Part shown: positions 8,573 to 15,466 of the stretch, piece after piece
Position numbering within the stretch: position 1 is the first letter of the stretch
Layout of the letters: each line of letters opens with the position of its first letter
Source of the DNA: an uncultured Clostridia bacterium
GTDB taxonomy: Bacteria > Bacillota > Clostridia > UBA1381
Direction: 5' to 3'
DNA: 30,355 bases
Assembly (NCBI GenBank): GCA_934501535.1
Contig: CAKSUM010000025.1
Location: forward strand, 1 to 30,355
The notes under the pieces: generated by a model
What the model was told of the DNA's origin: nothing
Database searches by the model: none
Seen by the model: only the letters and a program-made list of their open reading frames with translations
Translations under genes and position numbers: made by a program

Positions 8573-8630
8573 AAGCCGTACAGGCATACTATTATAATTG
8601 CAGAAGCTTTTATAAAGGAGGATTACCGAT

Positions 8631-9623
8631 ATGAAAAAACTAAACAGTAAATTCTGGCTCACGGCAGGAGTTGCAGCGTCCGCGGCAACCGCGGCTGCGG
8701 CAGCGGCGGCATACACTGCAACAAAACTGCTGGTAAGAACCGCACTCGACCGCGAACAGCCGCGGATTATGAAAAAAACCGGCGACCTGATTTCCGGCGG
8801 AACGAGAAATTCAGAGTTTGAAGAAGCGTGCAAAGCCGCTTCCGACCGCCTTGAGGCGCGCGAACTCGAACATGTCGAAATTGTCAGTCATGACAACATA
8901 AAGCTAATCGGACATTTTTACCCGTGTGAAAATCCCGAAAGAGTTATAATTGCATTTCACGGCTGGCGCTCGTCATGGCACACCGATTACGGAATGATTT
9001 CCGACTTCTGGCATGACAACAACTGCAGCGTTCTATACGTTGAGCAGCGCGGACAAAACGAAAGCGGCGGCGACTACATGGGGTTCGGGCTTACCGAGCG
9101 CTATGACTGTATCGACTGGATTAACTGGGTTCTGTGCAGATGCGGCAGGCAGCTGCCGATTTATCTCGCCGGCATTTCCATGGGCGCCACAACCGTTCTT
9201 ATGGCGGCAGACCTTGCGTCACTTAAAAATGTTCACGGCATAATGGCAGACTGCGGATTTACGTCACCGAAAGCGATATGGCAGCACGTTGCGCAGAAAA
9301 ATCTGCACATCTCCTACGGTATTCATGCAAAGCTCGCCGACGCAATCTGCCGCAGAAAAATCAGCGTGGGCGCAGGTGATTTTTCCACCGTAGACGCACT
9401 TCGCAACACCGAAATACCGGTTCTTTTCGTCCACGGAACAGATGACCGCTTCGTTCCGGTTGAAATGACATACGAGAACTACAAGGCCTGCGCGTCACCC
9501 AAAAGAATGTTAATCGTTCCCGGTGCAGACCATGCCATGAGCTACTATGTCGACCCTCAAAGATACAAAGAGGCAGTCCTGAATTTCTGGATGACATTTG
9601 ACAAAACGGAAAATGACAAATAA
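8631..9623 (+). CDS. Alpha/beta hydrolase with N-terminal membrane anchor
   Basis: A 330-residue serine hydrolase of the alpha/beta fold. Residues 8-35 form an alanine-rich hydrophobic segment (seven consecutive Ala at 21-27) that could be a signal anchor placing the enzyme at the membrane. The catalytic triad can be read as Ser183 in GISMGA, Asp271 in HGTDDRFVP and His301 in GADHAMSY. 'AFHGWRSS' near 108-115 gives the HG oxyanion motif. AAAGGAGG lies 8 nt before the start. It resembles Firmicute YqkD-like proteins. Substrate unknown. No terminator is seen before the relQ-like gene 84 nt downstream. Confidence 0.85.
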   Translation: MKKLNSKFWLTAGVAASAATAAAAAAAYTATKLLVRTALDREQPRIMKKTGDLISGGTRNSEFEEACKAASDRLEARELEHVEIVSHDNIKLIGHFYPCENPERVIIAFHGWRSSWHTDYGMISDFWHDNNCSVLYVEQRGQNESGGDYMGFGLTERYDCIDWINWVLCRCGRQLPIYLAGISMGATTVLMAADLASLKNVHGIMADCGFTSPKAIWQHVAQKNLHISYGIHAKLADAICRRKISVGAGDFSTVDALRNTEIPVLFVHGTDDRFVPVEMTYENYKACASPKRMLIVPGADHAMSYYVDPQRYKEAVLNFWMTFDKTENDK

Positions 9624-9707
9624 ACACTGTCCGCACCCGGGCTGAAATGCGTATGCTTTTCGGTTCCGGCGCGCGGATATTAAACACATATCAAGGAGAA
9701 AGTACAA

Positions 9708-10412
9708 ATGAGTTTACTCGGAACAAACAAAAATACCCAAATCGCCCGCGTTCTTACACAGGCACTTTCGGGACAGGAGGTAAAAGGCTGGATAGAAAAA
9801 TACGCCTCGCCTTTTCGGAAACTTATGTCCTATTACCAATGCGCCATCATGGAGGTGGAAACAAAATTCAACGTACTGAACGAAGAATTGTCCCTCCGCT
9901 ATGACCGCAACCCTATCGAAACAATCAAAAGCAGGCTGAAATCCCCCGAAAGCATTGTGGAAAAGGTCAACCGCAAAAAAATCCCCCTGACCGTTGAGGA
10001 CATCGAAAACAACATATATGATATTGCCGGCATACGTGTTATCTGCTCGTTTCAGTCGGATATTTACATGCTTGCCGAGGCGCTTTTAAAACAAGATGAC
10101 ATCACTCTCGTTGAAAAAAAGGACTACATACAGTCACCTAAGCCGAACGGCTACCGCAGTCTGCACCTGATTATCGAAACGCCGATCTTTCTGCATGACC
10201 AAAAGCGCATGATGAAGGTCGAGGTTCAGCTGCGCACCATGTCTATGGATTGGTGGGCAAGCTTAGAGCACAAAATCTGCTATAAGAAAAATATAACCGA
10301 CTATGAAAAGATTGCCGGCGACCTGCGTGACTGCGCAAACATCAGCGCAAGCCTTGACGAACGCATGGAGCTTATTCAGCGGCGTGTTGACAATGACTCC
10401 GCCGCACGGTGA
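9708..10412 (+). CDS. relQ: Small alarmone synthetase, RelQ/YjbM type
   Basis: A 234-residue single-domain (p)ppGpp synthetase that transfers pyrophosphate from ATP to GDP or GTP. RelA_SpoT synthetase motifs are present: 'RNPIETIKSRLKSPESI' for ATP/GTP contacts, 'DIAGIRVIC', 'SPKPNGYRSLHLI', and 'EVQLRTMSMDWWASLEHKI' with the Glu and His of the active site. The HD hydrolase domain and the C-terminal TGS/ACT regions of long RelA/SpoT are absent, and the length matches RelQ. AAGGAG lies 8 nt before the ATG. It probably helps tune growth and stress responses. The gene symbol is by family resemblance. Confidence 0.87.
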   Translation: MSLLGTNKNTQIARVLTQALSGQEVKGWIEKYASPFRKLMSYYQCAIMEVETKFNVLNEELSLRYDRNPIETIKSRLKSPESIVEKVNRKKIPLTVEDIENNIYDIAGIRVICSFQSDIYMLAEALLKQDDITLVEKKDYIQSPKPNGYRSLHLIIETPIFLHDQKRMMKVEVQLRTMSMDWWASLEHKICYKKNITDYEKIAGDLRDCANISASLDERMELIQRRVDNDSAAR

Positions 10413-10437
10413 TTTTTACCTTTTTTCCGAAAATCTA

Positions 10438-10466
10438 TTGCACTATCGGAACAAGTGTGATAAAAT
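10438..10466 (+). promoter_or_regulatory. Promoter for second SGNH hydrolase
   Basis: TTGCAC (10438-10443), a 17-nt spacer ending in TGA (extended -10), TAAAAT (10461-10466), about 20 nt upstream of the Shine-Dalgarno. Confidence 0.68.
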
Positions 10467-10493
10467 GCAATCAAAAACCAAGGAGATTTTACT

Positions 10494-11279
10494 ATGGATA
10501 TTAACAGCTATTACATTTCGGATAACGAAAAGCCACTTGATAAAATTGTAAGCGACGGCGGTTTCTGCGGAATTTTCAGAAGTATCGCTTTCATTGGCGA
10601 TAGTCTTTCTTCGGGCGAGTTTCAGACGGTTGACGAGGACGGAAACAATCATTATTATGACCTTTATGAGTATTCGTGGGGACAGTACATCGCAAGAATG
10701 ACCGGCTGCAAAGCGTACAATTTTTCAAAAGGCGGAATGTCCGCAAGGGAGTACTGGAACTTTTTCGCCGATTACTGCGGTTTCTGGGGACGCGATAAGG
10801 CGGCGCAGGCATACGTAATCGCTTTGGGCGTCAATGACCTTTTCGGTCAGAAACAGGAACTCGGCACACCGTGCGACTACCTCGAGGACAAGGATACCTT
10901 TGCATGCTATTACGGAAAAATCGTACAAAAGCTCAAAACTATCAGTCCCGACGCAAAATTTTTCTTTATGACCATGCCGCGCGAGGACGCGGAACCAGGC
11001 GGTGCGGAGGGTGAGGAAATAAAGAAAAAACATTCCGCTCTGCTGCATGAGATGACAAAAATATTTGACAACTCTTACGTTATCGACTTTAACAAATATG
11101 CGCCCGTATACGATAAAAAATTCAAGGACAATTTCTATTTTAACGGACACATGAATGCGGCAGGATACCTGCTGACCGCAAAAATGGCTGCGTCATACAT
11201 AGACTATATAATAAGAAGTAACCCGAAAGATTTTACAGCCGCAGGACTTATCGGCTCCGGGATTGACCCGCACATATAA
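10494..11279 (+). CDS. SGNH/GDSL hydrolase family protein
   Basis: A 261-residue cytoplasmic SGNH hydrolase. Block I 'IAFIGDSLSSGEF' (Ser near residue 37) gives the nucleophile, 'NFSKGGMSAREY' the Gly block and 'ALGVNDLFG' the Asn block. The C-terminal His lies in 'FNGHMNAAGYLLTA'. The position three residues before this His, usually Asp, is Phe here. The enzyme may use a Ser-His dyad or another acid. AAGGAG lies 8 nt before the start. A promoter and a terminator bracket it, so it is probably monocistronic. Unlike the hydrolase at 3735-4802, it has no GxDLY domain. Substrate unknown. Confidence 0.82.
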   Translation: MDINSYYISDNEKPLDKIVSDGGFCGIFRSIAFIGDSLSSGEFQTVDEDGNNHYYDLYEYSWGQYIARMTGCKAYNFSKGGMSAREYWNFFADYCGFWGRDKAAQAYVIALGVNDLFGQKQELGTPCDYLEDKDTFACYYGKIVQKLKTISPDAKFFFMTMPREDAEPGGAEGEEIKKKHSALLHEMTKIFDNSYVIDFNKYAPVYDKKFKDNFYFNGHMNAAGYLLTAKMAASYIDYIIRSNPKDFTAAGLIGSGIDPHI

Positions 11280-11287
11280 TAAAACAC

Positions 11288-11330
11288 AAAGCTGCTCCCC
11301 CATAAAAAAGGCGGTGCGGCTTTATTTTTA
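11288..11330 (+). terminator. Terminator after the SGNH hydrolase
   Basis: An imperfect stem pairs AAAGCTGCTCC (from 11288) with GGTGCGGCTTT (ending 11323), with one G-T pair and one mismatch, then ATTTTTAT. It lies just before the next promoter. Confidence 0.6.
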
Positions 11331-11333
11331 TGC

Positions 11334-11362
11334 TTGACATTCCGCAACCGCAGTAGTATAAT
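11334..11362 (+). promoter_or_regulatory. Perfect consensus sigma-A promoter for the EamA-type gene
   Basis: TTGACA (11334-11339), 17 nt, TATAAT (11357-11362), matching the consensus in all twelve positions. It drives a gene that is now frameshifted. Confidence 0.8.
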
Positions 11363-11397
11363 TGTCATGATTATTTGAAACGAACGGAGAAAACGAA

Positions 11398-12275
11398 ATG
11401 GGCTACATATTTTTACTTATTGCTCTGTTTGCCGGAGCGACCAAAGGCTATTGCGGCAAAAAAACCAGTAACTACGTCAACGAATACAAGGACGCAATGC
11501 TGGCAAATTCCGTAAGAATGGTGCTGTGCATATTAATCGGGCTGGGCACGGTCGCCGCAGGAACCGGCGGCATAAGTGCACTTGCGGTAAACCGCACCAC
11601 ACTGCTCATAACCCTCCTTTCCGGCACAGCCAATGCGGCATTTTTGGTGTTATGGCTTCTTGCCGTGAAAAAAGGTGCATATATGATGCTGGACGTGTTC
11701 TGCATGATAGGCATACTTATACCTATCATCGGCTGTGCAGCGCTTTTCGGCGAGCAAATTAGTATAAACCACATTATCGGCTTTGCAATACTCCTTGCCG
11801 CCGTATGCATTATGTGTTCATATAACAATTCCATTAAAACCAAAATCACATTTTCGTCACTGATACTTTTGCTTTTATGCGGTGTTACAAACGGATTGTG
11901 TGATTTTTCACAGAAGTTATTCGTTAAAATGTCGGCTGATGTTCCTATATCGGTTTTCACGCTTTCTCCGCAGTAATACTGATATGCTGCTATTTCTTCT
12001 TCGCGCATAAATCGGAAAGTAAAGAACCGATGAATTTCAAGCCGCTGATGATATATATTCCCATAATGTCGGTCTGCCTGTTTTTGTATTCCTACTTCAA
12101 GACGCTTGCAGCCGGTTATCTGCCGTCGGCGCAGCTGTATCCGCTTGCACAGAGCGGCGCACTGATACTTTCCAGCATAATGTCCGCCGTATTTTTCAGC
12201 GAAAAACTTACCGCAAAATGCATCGCCGGAATAGCAATATCCTTTGCGGCGCTGATTATAATTAACGTCCTTTAA
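11398..12275 (+). pseudogene. EamA/DMT-family transporter, disrupted by one frameshift
   Basis: Two consecutive frames together encode one drug/metabolite transporter of about 292 residues with ten predicted helices. The first part (11398-11976) starts at ATG with GGAG upstream and covers about six helices. After 'PISVFT' it reads into a stop. The second frame continues in register from 11961 ('AFSAVILICCYFFF') to 12275 with the remaining helices and the EamA-like end 'FSEKLTAKCIAGIAISFAAL'. The loss of one base near 11960 explains the break. The rest shows no decay, so it is either a recent mutation or a sequencing/assembly error. If intact, it would export or import a small metabolite. Confidence 0.82.
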
Positions 12276-12291
12276 TACGGTCTGCAACCAA

Positions 12292-12326
12292 AAAACGGCA
12301 GTGAAACCCTTCTTCACCGCCGTTTT
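12292..12326. terminator. Bidirectional terminator between convergent genes
   Basis: A 14-bp stem with one mismatch (12292-12305 against 12313-12326), AAAACGGC at the base and GCCGTTTT opposite, serves the EamA-type gene and the convergent heparinase-like gene. Confidence 0.78.
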
Positions 12327-12333
12327 ATTTTGT

Positions 12334-13896
12334 CTACTTCCGCAGCGCTATGCGGATTTTTCCTTTAAGCTCGCCGCTTTTTACATGGAAAATCAACCGA
12401 TACACATAATCATATGTTTTCGATTTTACCAATTCCACGCGCAGTGCCAGTTCGCCGTCCCATACGATTGAACCGTTGCCCGCCAAAATGCGGTCACCCG
12501 ATAGAATGGGTTTATCTTTCATCAGCAGAATTATACGCAAATCATCAAGCTTAGACAGCTCATAGTCATCGGTGATAATCACATACTTTTCCTCGATTTC
12601 CACGCTCCTCAGCCAGCTTACAACGCCTGCCTCCTTCGGATAGGTTCCCGAAAGGTCAACCGCCAATCCGTTTTCAAGCTTTTCTTTCTTTACGCCCTTT
12701 GTGTTCGTAAACTGCGAAAATCCGTTTATGACCGGCAGATTATGCGACTTTTCCAAATCGACAACATACGGGTCACTGTCAAGATATATCATGAAATTGC
12801 CGGCGGCATTAGCTCCGCCTTTAACTGCTGCCGAAAAGTCTTTCGTTTTCTTGACGAATATATCCATCGCGTCAACATAACCGCACTCCTCGCCGTCAAA
12901 ATTATCGCCGTAGCGCATAATTTCCGACGCAAATTTTACCGAATACAGCTTATGAAACAGATTAAAGCTGTCCGGCAGGGTTTTATCGTTTATTGCAATA
13001 AACTCACTCGCGCCGAAATCCATGAGCTGCTTATGATCCATACGCTTGCCGAACATATATATGCGCGCGCCGTCGGCGTCGGTAGCCTTTTCCGAAAATC
13101 CGTCGCTGCCCAAATGAACCTTATAAATAAAATCCGCGCAGAGCTTTGCTTTTTCCTCGCTGAAAACCTCAAATTTCCTGTCGGTTGCATTATAGAGCAT
13201 TTCCAGAATATCAAATATAAACGCCGTGCGGCTGTAAAGACTCTGCTCATTCCTCGCTTTTACCCGACCTTTGGCATACTCGTCAAAATATCCGTCAAGC
13301 AGTTCAAGCACTTTATCAACAATACTGCGTCTGAAGGTTTCATCTTCCTCGGAAAACAAACATGCAATGAGATTTTGCGCGCAAAGCTCCGGGTGTACGT
13401 TCTGTTTTGTTTCCGCGAACGGTTTCGCTGCGCGAATGTGTATCTCATGCGCCGCACGCTTTTTTACCGCAAGCGGCAGCTCCTTTTTAAACAGGTGCAC
13501 TGTCTGTGCAAGCAGAGCCGCCGTTCCCGCCGCATTTACATCCGCCTTGACGGCCCCCGGCTCACGCAAACGTCCGGTTCCGTCCGGCAGCTCCCATGTG
13601 CTTTCTTCGCAAATGCACCAAATTCCGTTGATTATATCTTCAATATACCGTCCCTTGCGCTCCAGGTATTCCGCCAGAGCAAGCGACGCAAGCGCCTTGC
13701 GCCGCGCACGGTATACCTCGTCATATTTTTCATGCCGCGCATCAATATACATTGCCGCCGTCAGCACGCCCCAGTCATTGTTCATATATCGGCTGCCGTT
13801 GCTGCAAGCCGCATTGTATACATACTCCGGAACCTCCGAAATCCCGTACATATCCATTCCCTCCGGCGGCCAAAGCTCATATTCCGTAAAGAGCAA
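12334..13896 (-). CDS. Heparinase II/III-like protein lacking catalytic motifs
   Basis: A 520-residue protein with the alpha-toroid plus beta-sheet plan of clostridial heparinase II/III-family proteins. The conserved 'LASLALAEYLERKGRYIEDIINGIWCICEEST' region (split: ALASLALAEYLE, GRYIEDIINGIW, CICEEST) near 70-105 is the clearest match. Later 'ARIYMFGKRMDHKQLMDFGA' and a C-terminal beta domain also fit. The motifs expected for the lyase, an Asn-Trp pair and a CDEG-x-x-YY stretch, read instead 'VHPELCAQNLI' and 'KARNEQSLYSRTAF'. The catalytic Asn and Tyr seem lost. No signal peptide. The start is TTG 13894-13896, with AGGAGG 7 nt upstream; no ATG is nearby. It may be a binding protein or a diverged enzyme. 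Confidence 0.6.
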   Translation of the reverse strand: MLFTEYELWPPEGMDMYGISEVPEYVYNAACSNGSRYMNNDWGVLTAAMYIDARHEKYDEVYRARRKALASLALAEYLERKGRYIEDIINGIWCICEESTWELPDGTGRLREPGAVKADVNAAGTAALLAQTVHLFKKELPLAVKKRAAHEIHIRAAKPFAETKQNVHPELCAQNLIACLFSEEDETFRRSIVDKVLELLDGYFDEYAKGRVKARNEQSLYSRTAFIFDILEMLYNATDRKFEVFSEEKAKLCADFIYKVHLGSDGFSEKATDADGARIYMFGKRMDHKQLMDFGASEFIAINDKTLPDSFNLFHKLYSVKFASEIMRYGDNFDGEECGYVDAMDIFVKKTKDFSAAVKGGANAAGNFMIYLDSDPYVVDLEKSHNLPVINGFSQFTNTKGVKKEKLENGLAVDLSGTYPKEAGVVSWLRSVEIEEKYVIITDDYELSKLDDLRIILLMKDKPILSGDRILAGNGSIVWDGELALRVELVKSKTYDYVYRLIFHVKSGELKGKIRIALRK

Positions 13897-13989
13897 TCCT
13901 ATTCCTCCTATTATTTTAGTGATAACTTTTAATCTATCATTAAAATTTTTTTCGTAAATTCATACAGCGGCACGATTTTTCCCGGACAG

Positions 13990-14056
13990 CGACATACATG
14001 CAGAACCACATTTCGGTGATAAAGCCGCAAATATCCGTTCCGTACCGCTTTCTGCT
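13990..14056 (-). promoter_or_regulatory. Possible structured 5' leader of the heparinase-like gene
   Basis: The first part of a roughly 155-nt leader can fold as a closed multibranch element. GCAGAA pairs with TTCTGC as outer stem, ATCAC pairs with GTGGT around a 6-nt loop, and a G-U rich arm lies between them. No known riboswitch class was recognised; such short helices can arise by chance. Confidence 0.25.
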
Positions 14057-14058
14057 AT

Positions 14059-14087
14059 ATTATATCAAATAATGTCGATATTTGCAA
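14059..14087 (-). promoter_or_regulatory. Promoter for the heparinase-like gene
   Basis: On the minus strand TTGCAA (14082-14087), a 17-nt spacer ending in TGA, TATAAT (14059-14064). It lies immediately downstream of the birA stop codon, leaving a leader of about 155 nt. Confidence 0.7.
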
Positions 14088-14096
14088 TACATTCCG

Positions 14097-15032
14097 CTAA
14101 TTATATCCCAAAAAGCCGCGCACGGACACCTCTCCCGAGGTTACCGTTTCACGAACGCCGTCATGTTCAATCACAAGACCGCCGTTTGCGTCTATATCCA
14201 CCGCACGCGCCTCAAACTCCGCACCGTTCCTTACTATAATAACCTGCCTGTTCAGCGTGACGCATTTGAGGCTGTACTCGCGTTTAAGCGCCGAAAAGCC
14301 GTCCTTCAGATAAATCACGTAAAGCTCCTTAAATTCGTCAATAATATCACATATCAGCTTGTCACGGCGGTACCTTGTGCCGGTTTCGCGGTAAAGCGAG
14401 GTTGCCTTTTCAATCAGTTCAACCGTAAACAGCTCATTGTTCACGTTAATGCCTATGCCGATTATCACATGATTTATCCTGTCTGCTTCCGCCGTCATTT
14501 CGGTTAGTATTCCGCATATTTTTTTATTGTTCAAAAGCACATCGTTGGGCCATTTTATCCTTGACGAACGAATTGCGCGGCATACCGCCATTCCGGCAAT
14601 CAGCGTCAGCTGCGATACCTTTTCGACCGGAATATCGGGTTCGAGATACAGGCTCATATATACCGCGCAGCCTTTGGGCGACGTCCATTTTCTGCCCAGC
14701 CGTCCCCTGCCCTCCGTCTGCGTATCGCTCACAAAAAGACTTCCGTCCGGCACATTTTCAGTCCGTTTGCAGACGGCATTGGTGGAATCCGCGCTTTCGT
14801 AATAATACACCTTTCCCGGAACATGCGCTTTTAACACCTCCGGATTGATTATATCCTGCTGCTTTTCCAGCCGATAGCCCCTGCTCGGCACCGAACTGAT
14901 TTCATAACCCAGTTTCCTGAGCGCGTTTATATGCTTCCACACGGCATTGCGTGAAATTCCGAGCTTTTTTGATATTTCACCGCCGGAAACATATTCGTCT
15001 GTATTAAGCATTTCTAAAATTTTGTATTTCAT
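14097..15032 (-). CDS. birA: Bifunctional biotin-protein ligase / biotin repressor
   Basis: A 311-residue BirA that activates biotin as biotinyl-AMP and attaches it to carboxylases, and with its HTH can repress biotin genes. Residues 1-60 form the winged HTH ('VSGGEISKKLGISRNAVWKHI' split as SGGEISKKLG and ISRNAVWKHI). The catalytic domain has the biotin/ATP loop GRGRLGRKW near 110-118, then 'IKWPNDVLLNNKKICGILTE' with the catalytic Lys, and an SH3-like C-terminal domain ending 'VSVRGFLGYN'. GGCGGTG precedes the start and a perfect consensus promoter lies at 15063-15091. No biotin synthesis genes are in the window. Confidence 0.93.
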   Translation of the reverse strand: MKYKILEMLNTDEYVSGGEISKKLGISRNAVWKHINALRKLGYEISSVPSRGYRLEKQQDIINPEVLKAHVPGKVYYYESADSTNAVCKRTENVPDGSLFVSDTQTEGRGRLGRKWTSPKGCAVYMSLYLEPDIPVEKVSQLTLIAGMAVCRAIRSSRIKWPNDVLLNNKKICGILTEMTAEADRINHVIIGIGINVNNELFTVELIEKATSLYRETGTRYRRDKLICDIIDEFKELYVIYLKDGFSALKREYSLKCVTLNRQVIIVRNGAEFEARAVDIDANGGLVIEHDGVRETVTSGEVSVRGFLGYN

Positions 15033-15062
15033 ACCGCACCGCCGTTTTATAATTTCTATACC

Positions 15063-15091
15063 ATTATAATACTTCTTTTAAATATTGTCAA
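15063..15091 (-). promoter_or_regulatory. Perfect consensus promoter for birA
   Basis: On the minus strand TTGACA (15086-15091), 17 nt, TATAAT (15063-15068), full match to the sigma-A consensus. The leader is short (about 25 nt). Confidence 0.8.
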
Positions 15092-15151
15092 ATTATTTCA
15101 GGTTTACATAAATCTGTTTACAAACGCATTACAGCCGTGTTACAATCCACT

Positions 15152-15266
15152 TTATCCGCGCGGTTATCCACATTTTCCCGCAATAATTTTGTCACAAAAC
15201 AGCCTTTTTTCTGCCTATTCACATGCAAAATGTGGATAAGTGGATAACTTTATCAACTTATTCACG
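15152..15266. other. DnaA-box cluster in the birA-glyS intergenic region
   Basis: Matches to TTATNCACA are: perfect TTATCCACA at 15164-15172 (+) and at 15231-15239 (-); 8/9 matches CTATTCACA at 15215-15223 (+), TTATCCACT at 15239-15247 (-) and TTATTCACG at 15258-15266 (+); weaker TTATCCGCG at 15152 and TTATCAACT at 15250. The right-hand group of four is almost contiguous. An AT-rich stretch (15267-15370) follows, and four TTACA pentamers (15104, 15118, 15129, 15140) lie to the left. The whole 434-bp region 15033-15466 is otherwise without genes; it holds the two divergent promoters and a 12-bp palindrome TTTCCGCGGAAA (15373-15384). Likely a DnaA binding site; whether origin, titration or regulation cannot be told. 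Confidence 0.72.
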
Positions 15267-15398
15267 TTAACATAATATACTTATTTTAGAAAATTTTTCC
15301 GAAAAAAAGCTTTAATCTTGTTTTTGCAAGCATAAATAATCTTATATCGTCACAGAGAAATAAATGTAATGTTTTCCGCGGAAATTTGCCGTTTTCTA

Positions 15399-15427
15399 TT
15401 GACAAAAACGCATTTTTTCTGTAAACT
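15399..15427 (+). promoter_or_regulatory. Promoter for the glyS operon
   Basis: TTGACA (15399-15404), 17 nt, TAAACT (15422-15427). This leaves a leader of only about 33 nt, so there is no room for the T-box element often found before aminoacyl-tRNA synthetase genes in Firmicutes. Confidence 0.6.
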
Positions 15428-15466
15428 GTAATATGTATACATAATTATAGAAAAGGGTGTAATTTT

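Noticed and set aside
11472..12317. 281-codon minus-strand frame spanning the frameshifted transporter
   Set aside because: It lacks a start signal and family similarity; it runs through the terminator at 12292-12326. The two plus-strand frames encode a continuous EamA-type protein.
12742..13932. 396-codon open frame on the plus strand opposite the heparinase-like gene
   Set aside because: It has no ribosome binding site and no recognisable motif, and it is Arg/Phe-rich as expected for the antisense of a real gene. The minus-strand frame has a promoter, AGGAGG and family motifs.
15428..15466. T-box riboswitch before glyS
   Set aside because: Only about 33 nt separate the promoter from the start codon, and no T-box sequence (TGGNACCGCG) is present.
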